Assembly: GCA_947561585.1 (NCBI GenBank)
Contig: CANNZV010000254.1
Coordinates: forward strand, 1-64,000
Direction of reading: 5' to 3'
Length of the DNA stretch: 64,000 nt
Source: Caprella mutica
Taxonomy: Eukaryota; Arthropoda; Malacostraca; Amphipoda; Caprellidae
Numbering within the stretch: position 1 is the stretch's first letter; every line of letters begins with the position of its first letter. The notes under the pieces are model-generated. The model did not search any database. It saw only the letters and a list, made by a program, of their open reading frames with translations, and had not been told where the DNA came from. This document shows, one piece after another, positions 18,470 through 29,369 of this stretch. Made by a program: the position numbers and the translations under genes.

Positions 18470-20333
18470 CTGCCCCAATTTTCTATGCAACTGCCCCAAT
18501 CTGCTGTGGAATTGCCGTGAGTCTGCTGTGGAATTGCCGTGAGTCTGCTGTGGAATTGCCCGTGAGTCTGCTGTGGAATTGCCCGTGAGTCTGCTGTGGA
18601 ATTGCCCGTGAGTCTGCTGTGGAATTGCCCGTGAGTCTGCTGTGGAATTGCCCCTGAGTCTGCTGTGGAATTGCCCCTGAGTCTGCTGTGGAATTGCCCC
18701 TGAGTCTGCTGTGGAATTGCCCCTGAGTCTGATGTGCAGTTGCCCGTGAGTCTGATGTGCAGTTGCCCGTGAGTCTGATGTGCAGTTGCCCGTGAGTCTG
18801 ATGTGCAGTTGCCCGTGAGTCTGATGTGCAGTTGCCCGTGAGTCTGATGTGCAGTTGCCCGTGAGTCTGATGTGCAGTTGCCCGTGAGTCTGATGTGCAG
18901 TTGCCCGTGAGTCTGATGTGCAGTTGCCCGTGAGTCTGATGTGCAGTTGCCCGTGAGTCTGATGTGCAGTTGCCCGTGAGTCTGCTGTGCAGTTGCCCGT
19001 GAGTCTGCTGTGCAGTTGCCCGTGAGTCTGCTGTGCAGTTGCCCGTGAGTCTGCTGTGCAGTTGCCCGTGAGTCTGCTGTGCAGTTGCCCGTGAGTCTGC
19101 TGTGCAGTTGCCCGTGAGTCTGCTGTGCAGTTGCCCGTGAGTCTGCTGTGCAGTTGCCCGTGAGTCTGCTGTGCAGTTGCCCGTGAGTCTGCTGTGCAGT
19201 TGCCCGTGAGTCTGCTGTGCAGTTGCCCGTGAGTCTGCTGTGCAGTTGCCCGTGAGTCTGCTGTGCAGTTGCCCGTGAGTCTGCTGTGCAGTTGCCCGTG
19301 AGTCTGCTGTGCAGTTGCCCGTGAGTCTGCTGTGCAGTTGCCCGTGAGTCTGCTGTGCAGTTGCCCGTGAGTCTGCTGTGCAGTTGCCCGTGAGTCTGCT
19401 GTGCAGTTGCCCGTGAGTCTGCTGTGCAGTTGCCCGTGAGTCTGCTGTGCAGTTGCCCGTGAGTCTGCTGTGCAGTTGCCCGTGAGTCTGCTGTGCAGTT
19501 GCCCGTGAGTCTGCTGTGCAGTTGCCCGTGAGTCTGCTGTGCAGTTGCCCGTGAGTCTGCTGTGCAGTTGCCCGTGAGTCTGCTGTGCAGTTGCCCGTGA
19601 GTCTGCTGTGCAGTTGCCCGTGAGTCTGCTGTGCAGTTGCCCGTGAGTCTGCTGTGCAGTTGCCCGTGAGTCTGCTGTGCAGTTGCCCGTGAGTCTGCTG
19701 TGCAGTTGCCCGTGAGTCTGCTGTGCAGTTGCCCGTGAGTCTGCTGTGCAGTTGCCCGTGAGTCTGCTGTGCAGTTGCCCGTGAGTCTGCTGTGCAGTTG
19801 CCCGTGAGTCTGCTGTGCAGTTGCCCGTGAGTCTGCTGTGCAGTTGCCCGTGAGTCTGCTGTGCAGTTGCCCGTGAGGCTGCTGTGCAGTTGCCCGTGAG
19901 GCTGCTGTGCAGTTGCCCGTGAGGCTGCCGTGCAGTTGCCGTTAGTCTGCCGTGCAGTTGCCGTTAGTCTGCCGTGCAGTTGCCGTTAGTCTGCCGTGCA
20001 GTTGCCGTTAGTCTGCCGTGCAGTTGCCGTTAGTCTGCCGTGCAGTTGCCGTTAGTCTGCCGTGCAGTTGCCGTTAGTCTGCCGTGCAGTTGCCGTTAGT
20101 CTGCCGTGCAGTTGCCGTTAGTCTGCCGTGCAGTTTCCGTGAGTCTGCCGTGCAGTTTCCGTGAGTCTGCCGTGCAGTTGCCGTGAGGCTGCCGTCCAGT
20201 TGCCGTGAGGCTGCCGTCCAGTTGCCGTGAGGCTGCCGTCCAGTTGCCGTGAGGCTGCCGTCCAGTTGCCGTGAGGCTGCCGTCCAGTTGCCGTGAGGCT
20301 GCCGTCCAGTTGCCGTGAGGCTGCTGAGGAATT
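18470..20333. repeat. 22-23 bp minisatellite inside a transposon
   Basis: About 80 units. The common unit is CTGTGCAGTTGCCCGTGAGTCTG shifted in phase (23 bp), shortening to 22 bp near the right end. Variants are arranged in zones: GTGGAATTGCC to about 18720, GATGTGCAG to about 18970, GCTGTGCAG to about 19920, CCGTGCAGTTGCCGTTAG to about 20120, then CCGTCCAG. The zoning indicates local amplification of successive variants. A 147-codon frame over the right end on the - strand is a by-product of the repeats. Confidence 0.95.
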
Positions 20334-20847
20334 GCCGTGATATAGGAGTATCAGGGATAAATATCACAGGTTTATTAATGAATAAGAGCTCTTTAACTTT
20401 ATTAATAAATGTGCGCAAGTCCACCCGTGAAATAAAATATTCCCAGGGTGTTCTTGCGCATCTAGTATATTGGTTATATCTCAATAATTTATATTTATTA
20501 TTAAAATCATCTTGCAAGACGTTATTGTGCAGTAAATTATGCGTATCCTACGTAAATTGCACAAATTGGAGCATAATTATCAACACTACAGCATAGTTCG
20601 CGGAGATTCGATTCTAGTCCAAAATAATTATTTTGCTATAAAAAACATAGGTCTCTGTTTGAACACCTAGTATCTATACTCAATCTCTTACGATTTTCAT
20701 GAAATTTATGCACTAGGGGGTTTAAGAGCTGTTTTTTCCAATGGTGTTGTCAGATTTGAAATATTTTTACGCATTCACCGTCAATTACCGATGCGCAACA
20801 TCACCCGGAATATTGAAGTGCGCAAAGCCACCCGGTCTGACGCTATC

Positions 20848-21026
20848 TAAGTTACAAATTATTGGACAGTTCCATATTTTCAGTCAAAGATAAATTATTA
20901 TTTTCCATTTAAACTGATGATTTTAATAGGTATTAGTGATACCTGGATACCAATTAATAATATTGAATTATTTTTTCTTATACGATCGTATATGTAGAAC
21001 TGCCCTATAATTTGTACCTAACTTAT
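20848..21026. mobile_element. MITE family D, copy 1 (diverged)
   Basis: The left side reads AAATTATTGGACAGTTCCATATTTTC and the right side answers with GTAGAACTGCCCTATAATTTGTACC. The same plan is clearer at 21161-21338 and 35603-35736. Confidence 0.55.
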
Positions 21027-21160
21027 CCTATAGGTATACCTACCTATTTCAATTTAATATTCAGTTGAGCTGAGTACTGATAGCATCATTATTTAAAAAT
21101 ATTAACTACCTAAGTAAATAAATAAAAATTTTATAGGGCTGTACGATTAAGTTTAACACT

Positions 21161-21338
21161 AGGGTAAGTTCCGAATTATTGGTCACTTCCACATTTTCGA
21201 TCATATAAGAGAAGACAATATAGCTAGTAATTATTATTTCACTAGGATAGGTTGAGTAAAATAATTTTCATTAGCCTATATGTTTTTTTCTTATATGACG
21301 GATGATGTGGAACTGACCGATAATTTGGAACTTCCCTT
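21161..21338. mobile_element. MITE family D, copy 2
   Basis: Left end AGGGTAAGTTCCGAATTATTGG and ATTTTCGATCATATAAGA; right end CTTATATGA..., CCGATAATTTGGAACTTCCCTT. The inverted ends are imperfect and about 45 bp long. No gene. Confidence 0.65.
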
Positions 21339-21339
21339 G

Positions 21340-22090
21340 GCAGATAACAATAAATTTAAAACGAAAAATGTTCAGATGGGCAACTGAACACAGTACATAG
21401 AACGTATTATGATAATGATGATTAAATTGGTGGGAATAATTTCGATTCTGATTAAATTGTTAAAGTAGGAAATTATAAAGTTTTAAAAACGTATGATTAA
21501 AATATTTAAATCAGAAGTTCACGTACCATGACGTAGGTACATAAGTTAGAAAACAAAAGGGCTGTCAGGATGACGCTCTACGAGTAGGTAGGTATATATA
21601 TCAGACATGTATCGAAACAGTTTCAGACATGTATCAAAACAGTTTCAGACATGTATCAAACTTGTAAATAAAGAAAAAGCTGTAGCTATTCAATGAATAT
21701 AAGCAGATTATTAAAGATAATGGTTAATCAAGTAATACTGATACAGAATACCTAACTAACACAAAATACCTTCCTATTATAAGTATAGCTAAATGTTTGA
21801 ATTTAAGATTTTGTCTGGAGTCTGGACTTGTACATGTTTAAAAGTATTCACAATTAGATAAGGATAAGGATAAGGATTTTATTGATGAAAGTAGAAGCCT
21901 AATATTCAAGAAATAATACGATCGGAAAATTTAGATTTCAATTTGATAAATTATAAAGCACTAGTTTATAAACATTACTGTTCGTTTAATTAGGTATTTT
22001 GAGTAAATATTTTAAACTGAATGAATGTAGGTACTTAAGGCTATATAAACGTAGTACCTAGGTAGTTTTGTTCTGATAATTCTTTAGTGC
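21340..22090. other. Intergenic, no gene seen
   Basis: AT-rich sequence with a short direct repeat, CAGACATGTATC.AAACAGTTT, three times at 21602-21660. No supported reading frame. Confidence 0.5.
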
Positions 22091-22093
22091 ATT

Positions 22094-22165
22094 GGGTGAG
22101 TTCCGAATTATCGAACGGTTCCACATTTTTGGTCATGTAAGATAAGAGTATACCTATAGGTAATA
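22094..22165. mobile_element. MITE family D, left half only
   Basis: GGGTGAGTTCCGAATTATCG and CGGTTCCACATTTTTGGTCATG match the left end of family D. The right half was not found; the large hAT-like element follows at 22221. Confidence 0.5.
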
Positions 22166-22429
22166 ATTATTGAACTTTTATTTTAATGTGCATCCAAGAT
22201 ACCTGAAAGTTAGGTATAAACAGAGATGGGCGGAAAGTACATCGAAAGTACTTAAGTACTAAGTACAAGTACTCGTAAATCAATGTACTTGAAGTAGTTG
22301 CCCAAGTACTCAAATAAAAAAGTACTTTCAAAGTAGAAGTACAAAGTACTTTTTAAAGTACTTTCAAGTACCAAGTACATTTACTATACAATTTAAAAAC
22401 TAATAATTTATGCTGTTAACTCTTATAGT

Positions 22430-23060
22430 ACATCTTCTCGGTGACTTTTTTCTCTGATAGTACATCATCACAGTGACTCTTTTCTCTGATAGTACATCAT
22501 CACAGTGACTCTTTTCTCTGATAGTACATCATCACAGTGACTCTTTTCTCTGATAGTACATCATCACAGTGACTCTTTTCTCTGATAGTACATCATCACA
22601 GTGACTCTTTTCTCTGATAGTACATCATCACAGTGACTCTTTTCTCTGATAGTACATCATCACAGTGACTCTTTTCTCTGATAGTACATCATCACAGTGA
22701 CTCTTTTCTCTGATAGTACATCATAACAGTGACTCTTTTCTCTGATAGTATATCATCACAGTGACTCTTTTCTCTGATAGTACATCATCACAGTGACTCT
22801 TTTCTCTGATAGTACATCATCACAGTGACTCTTTTCTCTGATAGTACATCATCACAGTGACTCTTTTCTCTGATAGTACATCATCACAGTGACTCTTTTC
22901 TCTGATAATACATCATCACAGTGACTCTTTTCTCTGATAGTACATCATCACAGTGACTCTTTTCTCTGATAGTATATCATCACAGTGACTCTTTTCTCTG
23001 ATAGTACATCATCAGTGACTCTTTTCTCTGATAGTACATCATCACAGTGACTCTTTTCTC
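22430..23060. repeat. 32 bp minisatellite inside the hAT-like element
   Basis: About 20 units of the form ATAGTACATCATCACAGTGA followed by CTCTTTTCTCTG, with very little variation. The array is cut by the nested transposon at 23061 and picks up again at about 25350-25410, so the array already existed when that transposon arrived. Confidence 0.95.
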
Positions 23061-25349
23061 TAGAGATGCACCGATACCACATTAGTAACCGATACCAGTA
23101 CCAATTACAGTTATTTTAAAATTCTGGTAACCGATACCGATACCAATTCCGATACCAGTTACTTTTTAAAAGTATAATATTCAAGCCAAAAACACCTAAA
23201 ATATTAGTTCTAGGTAGGTATCTGTAGTTAAATGTATATATAGATAATTTATTAAGTTTTACATATAATGATGTACCTAGGTATTGACAATATTCATGGG
23301 ATAGGATTAGGTAGCTACCTAGGTATTTATAATTAAGATTATTGTCTAGGTGTTTTCAAGTAAACTACCTATACAATAATACATCTTGACTTCATAATAA
23401 TATAAAAATGCATCTGCAGAAGTGCACTCCACAGGTGCCACTTGCTCTGTGTAGGTAATACCTATTAAATTCATTCGTTAGAACATTTTTGTGTTATTGC
23501 AATTAGGTACAGTGTACCTAGTTAGGTACACAGTGTACCTATCAAAAAACAGTGTACCTATCGAAGTAGTACAGTGTACCTATCGAAATAGTATATTATA
23601 CCTATCGAAATAGTACAGTATACCTATCGAAATAGTACAGTATACCTATCGAAATAGTACAGTGTACCTATCGAAATAGTACAGTGTACCTATCGAAATA
23701 GTACAGTGTACCTATCGAAGTAGTGCAGTGTACCTATCGAAGTAGTGCAGTGTACCTATCAAAGTAGTACAGTGTACCTATCAAAGTAGAAGCTACAGTG
23801 TACCTATCAAAGTAGAAGCTACAGTGTACCTATCAAAGTAGTGCAGTGTACCTATCGAAGTAGTGCAGTGTACCTATCAAAGTAGTGCAGTGTACCTATC
23901 GAAGTAGTGCAGTGTACCTATCGAAGTAGTGCAGTGTACCTATCGAAGTAGTGCAGTGTACCTATCGAAGTAGTGCAGTGTACCTATCAAAGTAGTACAG
24001 TGTACCTATCGAAGTAGGTAGCACAGTGTACCTATCGAAGTAGGTAGCACAGTTTACCTATCGAAGTAGGTAGCACAGTGTGTAACTATCGAAGTAGGTA
24101 GCACAGTGTACCTATCGAAGTAGGTAGCACAGTGTACCTATCGATGTAGGTAGCACAGTGTACCTATCGAAGTAGGTAGCACCGTAGCACAGTGTACCTA
24201 TCGAAGTAGGTAGCACAGTGTACCCTTCGAAGTAGGTAGCACAGTGTACCTATCGAAGTAGGTAGCACAGTGTACCCTTCGAAGTAGGTAGCACAGTGTA
24301 CCCTTCGAAGTAGGTAGCACAGTGTACCCTTCGAAGTAGGTAGCACAGTTTAGCTATTGATTTAGGTAGCACAGTTTAGCTATCGATTTAGGTAGCACAG
24401 TGTAGCTATCGATTTAGGTAGCACAGTGTACCTTTCGAAGTAGGTAGCACAGTGTACCCTTCGAAGTAGGTAGCACAGTGTACCCTTCGAAGTAGGTAGC
24501 ACAGTGTACCCTTCAAAGTAGGTAGCACAGTGTACCCTTCGAAGTAGGTAGCACAGTGTACCCTTCGAAGTAAGTAGCACAGTGTACCCTTCGAAGTAAG
24601 TAGCACAGTGTACCCTTTGAAGTAGGTAGCACAGTGTACCCTTCGAAGTAGTTAGCACAGTGTACCCTTCGAAGTAGTTAGCACAGTGTACCTATCGAAG
24701 TAGGTAGCACAGTGTACCCTTCGAAGTAGGTAGCACAGTGTACCCTTCGAAGTAGGTAGCACAGTGTACCTATCAAAGTAGGTATCATAATGTAACTATC
24801 GAAGTAGGCTGTAGGTATCATAATGTAACTATCGAAGTAGGTATCATAATGTAACTATCGAAGTAGGTATCATAATGTAACTATCGACGTAGGCTGTAGG
24901 TATCATAATGTAACTATCGAAGTAGGTATCATAATGTAACTATCGAAGTAGGCTGTAGGTATCATAATGTAACTATTGAAGTAGGTATCATAATGTAACT
25001 ATCGAAGTAGGTATCATATTGAAACTATAGAAGTAGGTATCATATTGAAACTATCGAAGTAGGTATCATAATGAAACTAAAAATGAATAGACTACCTAAT
25101 TCAGATATGATAGTATTATTTAAATCGTATCTTGATTTCTTCCAATCGTATATCGCATGAACATAGGTATATGCTATTAATGTTCAATTGAAAACTAATA
25201 CCAATATATACTACCTAACTTGAAAAAGTAATTGGTATCGGTAATATTTGAACTATTTTTTGGGATCCGATACCAATTACCAGATACTCATAAAAATACA
25301 GATACTATCAGATACTTTATCCGATACCGAGAGTATCGGTGCATCTCTA
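23061..25349. mobile_element. Second hAT-like transposon nested in the first
   Basis: Begins TAGAGATGCACCGATACCAC and ends GAGTATCGGTGCATCTCTA (17 bp inverted ends). The flanks are CTTTTCTC (23053-23060) and ATTTTCTC (25350-25357), an 8 bp duplication with one difference, inside the host element's minisatellite. Subterminal sequence is rich in CCGATACC. No transposase; the interior is largely another minisatellite. Confidence 0.88.
23500..25085. repeat. Composite 21-25 bp minisatellite in the nested hAT-like element
   Basis: Units of the kind CAGTGTACCTATCGAAGTAG plus 1-6 bases. Zones can be seen: ATAGTACAGT (to about 23710), GTAGTGCAGT (to about 23990), GGTAGCACAGT (to about 24780), then GGTATCATAATGTAACTATC with or without GGCTGTA (to about 25080). 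Several - strand frames of 60-92 codons here come from the repeats and are not genes. Confidence 0.95.
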
Positions 25350-25981
25350 ATTTTCTCTGATATTACATCATCACAGTGACTCTTTACTCATATAGTACAT
25401 CATCACAGTGACTCACTGTACACGTCCACACGCTTATAATAAATTCGTCAATGTGTTTGGTAAATATTGGTTGTGATATCTAGGTATCATAAAATAATTA
25501 TATTCAATGTACTTAAATTGGTCAATATAACTCATAGTCTCTATACATGATTGTATGTCAGAATATATAAATATTCACAGTCACATTAAAGTATACAATG
25601 TCTTACAGTCTTAGTTTTCGATTCTACTGTTTGACAAAGTTTTCAATTTTACTGCTTGACAAACAATTTTCCAACATGTTGGACCTCTTCAAACTCTAGT
25701 TTTTATTCAGTTGGTGTAAATACAGTTTTGATGAGAAAAAGAATTAATTTTGTAGAGATTTTAGAACTAATCTTTTAAAATCTCTTGACTGAAAGGAAAA
25801 ATGTACTTTGCAAAATACTTTTTATTTGGAAAGTAACAAGTAATTGTAAAAAGTACTTCTAAGTAATTATTCAAAGTACTTTTTAGAAAGTACTTCAAGT
25901 AGTACTTGAAGTACTTACTTGTTACTTAGTACTTTTACTTGGTACTTGGGAAGTACTTTCCCGCCCATCTCTGGGTATAAA

Positions 25982-26570
25982 TTATACTGTATGTAACATG
26001 GTATGGTGGTAACTGCCACTAACTGGTAGGTATAAGGTTAAACAGGCTATTTAAGAGAGGTTTACCTTATATAATACATTCTTGATAATATAATAATACA
26101 GATTTCACATTATATACGGTAATATACCTTGTAAATACCCTTCAAATGGGTCGTCAAATTGGTGGGAAAACATAAGAACATGTCTTGATATTTAGAACTT
26201 GTTCAATCACCTCAGTAATGCTATTATGACGTATGTATTATGATGAACATACCAGTTACAGTTCAGCGCGATTTGATGACGTCACACGGTCACATTGATG
26301 CTACATGATGATGATCACTTAAGACTTTTAGATACGTATACTGTTTTGACCGTTCAGTGTTTTGTGTTTATAGCTGACCAAGCTGATTTGACTAGTGCAG
26401 TTATTTTAGTTTTTGAGTCTTGTGAGGGACTGAGGGATTTTGTGTCGGCAATTAATCATGAGGGAGTTTTAGGGAAATTCGAAGTCGGCAATATGATGCA
26501 AATACAAATTTCTGAATTTGATTGATGTCGGCAAGAGCTTGCCGACATTTGACATTCTCTGGAACTAGGT
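25982..26570. other. Intergenic; perfect hairpin near the right end
   Basis: A 76-codon + strand frame at 26295-26525 has no recognisable domain and is not called a gene. At 26525-26548 ATGTCGGCAAG and CTTGCCGACAT form a perfect inverted repeat with a 2 base loop, overlapping the end of that frame. Confidence 0.5.
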
Positions 26571-26694
26571 CCAAAATAACATTGTAGCCAAGGAGAAAAA
26601 TAGATAAAACTCGCCATTTGCAATTGAAGGGCTCAAAATAACTGTCACAAACTCGCCATTAAAATGGCGAGTTTGGACATGCTTTTTTTACTTG
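26571..26694. mobile_element. hAT-like MITE family A, 5-prime-truncated copy
   Basis: CCAAAATAACATTGTAGCC... through AACTCGCCATTAAAATGGCG to CATGCTTTTTTTACTTGG matches the right half of family A. The left half is missing. Confidence 0.7.
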
Positions 26695-28300
26695 GATTTG
26701 GTGCACTGAACTCCTGACTTTTTCATAAATCTGTAAATAGCTGCCAACATTTTTCATCAATTTGTTTAGTCCTCCAACATTTTTCCAGTTTCTCCTCCAA
26801 AAATTAATGGTAATATAGGAATTAATAGCTAAACCTAGTTTCAGAGAATGTTCATAGAGTCGCCAATATATCTTTTATTTCAAAAATAAGTCAACAAAAA
26901 TTAGTAATGCAGTCACCAGTCGTCAAAATTTAATTCCAATTTTGAAAGTAGACTGTTGTATATTTGTCTGTATTTTTGGTGCACAAAAACCCACTGACTT
27001 TTGGAAAAATCAGAAATAATTCACCATAAATTTCCAGTAATTTGGTTGATCCATCAACATTTTCTCCATTTTCCCACGAAAAATTAATGGTAACATAGGA
27101 ATAAATAGCTAAAAATCCACCAATTTTGCCAGAATATTACTTTCACAGGGGAACAATTCCACCGACATGTTGGTGGAATTTACCATGAAATACAGACTGG
27201 TATATACGGACAATACCTATATTATTATACCTACCTAATCCTAGTTTCAGAGAATGTTCATTGAGTCGCCAATCTATCTTTTTTTTCAAAAATAAGTCAA
27301 CAAAAATTAGTAATGCAGTCGCCAGTCATCAAAAGTTAATTCCAATTTTGATAGACGACATTCGTCAATTTACCTATATTTTTATACCAACCTAATTATC
27401 ACCCATGTTACAGACTCACAGAGTATGTCAGTTAAAGCCAATTATTCTAATTGGCTTAAATTTTTGAATTAATTTCTATGTTCCTTTGTTAATTTTGGCT
27501 TGAAATCTTCCAAAAATGAGCCAAATTGGCTTGGCTCAGAATTTTTGTGAAATTTTGGCTCAAAAATTGGCTTACAATTTTCCAGCCTCTGAAACATGGA
27601 TTATCACAAGTAAAATTACCATAATATATAATTGAGAACATATTAGCCAATCAGAGAGAAGCATACATCTGATACCAGCCAATCAGTGTCTAGAGCCTGA
27701 GAGAGGCATACTTTCTTTCATTGTTATTCATTTGTTTTTTTTCTGATTATTAGTCGGAGAGCATCAAATTAAAATGACAAGTAGTGATCACATCATTCAT
27801 AACAAAAGATTGCAATCTTTCACAGAAAACTGATATACAATTATACATCGCGGAGCGCGCCATATCAAAACAAAATGGCGGCTTTGTTTACATTTCAACA
27901 AAGATGCGCAGTTCCGCCGTTTATGATTATGAGTCACCAATTTTAATTTTAAATCTAATTAAAGTGCTCATTAGTCATCTATATATGGGAAAGACACTTA
28001 TTTTCTCAAATTTTAAGTCTACAATTAATCGGCGACTTGGTACATACTCTTAAACTAGGCAGGTAAATATCCTCCGACATTGCAGTAATTTTTTATTAGA
28101 GAAATTGAATATTTCTCGACATGTCATTGGAATTTGCCACCAAATACAATCTGGCACAAGAATTAATGTAAAATCTCCCGCAGCTAAATTAATGGCAATG
28201 TAGGATTAATTCAAGATCTCCCGCAGACTCGCAGAGATCTCCAATTTCTAAAATTCAATCAAACACTCCTGCAGAGAGTCCTGGAAAAAAGTTCAATATT
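26695..28300. other. Broken MITE-derived sequence, no gene
   Basis: Contains repeated pieces such as TTTCAGAGAATGTTCAT.GAGTC (26848 and 27250) with CAAAAATTAGTAATGCAGTC (26906 and 27300), and AAAATTAATGGTAACATAGG-type stretches shared with family B copies. An 89-codon frame at 27784-28053 has no recognisable motif. No supported gene. Confidence 0.5.
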
Positions 28301-28504
28301 CTTCAGACTGGTCAGGTAAACTATTCTCAAAGAAAATTGAAGAAATCCCCTATTTTGGCTTCTATTCTCAACTTCTCAGTAAAATGGGGTCACATAGGTA
28401 AATTGCGGCTCCTTAATTTTCAATTGCGGCCCTCTCAAGCGAGTCTCTAAAACATTGTGAACCGAAATTACATTGAAATATTGCATAGCTATCATAAGAA
28501 GCGC

Positions 28505-28751
28505 CCTGTCTGCAAAGCATGCACAATCAGTTGCCGAAGTTTTCATCACGGAGTCAATTTCTATTCAGTAATTTATCAAATTTGTTTCCTAAATGATTTA
28601 AATTTTCCAAATAGTCTTCAGTAGATCTGTAAATACATGTAAACATAAGAATTAATTAGGAAATAGTCGCCGAAGACTTCAGGAGATAAATTTTAAGGCT
28701 CAATTAGTTGCCAGATAAACTTCACATCTTCACCCATCTTTTGCAGTCTGG
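28505..28751. mobile_element. hAT-like MITE family B, copy B6
   Basis: Begins CCTGTCTGCAAAGC and ends CTTTTGCAGTCTGG, flanks AGAAGCGC and AGAAGCGA (7 of 8). A related element, 29051-29286, begins CCAGTGTGCAAATCATGC and ends TTTTGCAGACTGG. Confidence 0.7.
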
Positions 28752-28778
28752 AGAAGCGAAGTGCATGCTATAATTTAT

Positions 28779-28930
28779 CTAGTCTGCAGAATATTGGAGA
28801 TTTTTAACATTTTCTGTGCGAACAATCCTTAATTTCCTCCTATATTTACATGTATTTTAGTATTTTGCTGAGAACAGAAGCCAAAATAGAGGATTTCTTG
28901 GAGTACAGTTTACCAGTTCCTGCAGTCAGG
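28779..28930. mobile_element. hAT-like MITE family B, copy B5
   Basis: From CTAGTCTGCAGAATATTGG to GTTCCTGCAGTCAGG with perfect 8 bp flanks TAATTTAT (28771-28778 and 28931-28938). The body matches copies B3 and B4. Confidence 0.85.
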
Positions 28931-29369
28931 TAATTTATCAATTTAAATTTTTAACGTTTGTTTTGAAGGCTGAAGCTATGATATCATGTTTCTGTTGTTA
29001 GAGGCCTCAGTTAGTTAGTGTGCCGCAATTTACCTGCTTGACCCTACATGCCAGTGTGCAAATCATGCTTAATCAGTCTCCAGATATTTAATTTTGGAGC
29101 AATTTGTCTCCAGAGATTTTCAAATTTCTCTCCAAAATGGCCAAAAATCTCCAATAATTACATGTAAACTTAGGAATTAATAAGAAAATTGTCGAGATTA
29201 ATAAATAAAAATTCAAGAGATTAATTTCAAGGCCTAAATAGTCGCCAGATAAACTTCACAACTTCATGCATCTTTTGCAGACTGGCCTACGGCTACTTGT
29301 AAATGTAGGAGGAAATTAAGGATTGTTCGCACAGAAAATGTTAAAAATGTCCCATATTCTGATTTCTGC

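Larger units (their letters stand above)
17979..20843. mobile_element. DNA transposon with inverted ends, filled by a minisatellite
   Basis: The outer 26 bp at 17979 (GCGTCGGACCGGGTGGC...) and at 20843 are inverted copies with one difference (GCGTCAGACC at the right). Both are flanked by TA (17977-17978, 20844-20845), as in Tc1/mariner insertions. Subterminal parts carry several TTGCGCA and CACCCGG motifs. About 65 percent of the interior is a 22-23 bp tandem array; a family B MITE sits at 18255. No transposase is encoded, so it would need a helper. Confidence 0.8.
22221..25973. mobile_element. hAT-like transposon with 8 bp target duplication
   Basis: Begins CAGAGATGGGCGGAAAGTAC and ends GTACTTTCCCGCCCATCTCTG. 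Flanks GGTATAAA (22213-22220) and GGTATAAA (25974-25981) are a perfect 8 bp duplication; end sequence and duplication length point to the hAT superfamily. The subterminal regions on both sides are dense in AAGTACTT-type motifs, which in hAT elements are typical transposase-binding sites. No transposase is present. The interior holds a 32 bp minisatellite and a second transposon (23061-25349). Confidence 0.9.
28386..29044. mobile_element. MITE, family GGGTCACATAGGTAAATTGC, copy 3, with nested MITEs
   Basis: Left end GGGTCACATAGGTAAATTGC, right end CCGCAATTTACCTGCTTGACCC. It is the same family as 2224-2402 but swollen by two family B insertions (28505-28751 and 28779-28930), and appears itself to have inserted into another family B copy whose halves lie at about 28310-28383 and 29300-29361. 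Confidence 0.75.

Noticed and set aside
18470..20333. CRISPR-like array
   Set aside because: Units abut without unique spacers and the context is a eukaryotic transposon, so it is a minisatellite.
20074..20517. 147-codon - strand frame repeating LTATGRQPHGNWTAASRQ
   Set aside because: Mostly translation of the 22-23 bp array; the non-repeat N-terminus shows no known domain.
24164..24658. Three - strand frames repeating GTLCYLLRRVHCATYFEGY
   Set aside because: They lie wholly in the minisatellite of the nested hAT-like element; three overlapping frames are open for the same reason.
26295..26525. 76-codon frame as a small gene
   Set aside because: No motif, no neighbour, no splice or promoter evidence; similar short frames are common by chance at this size.
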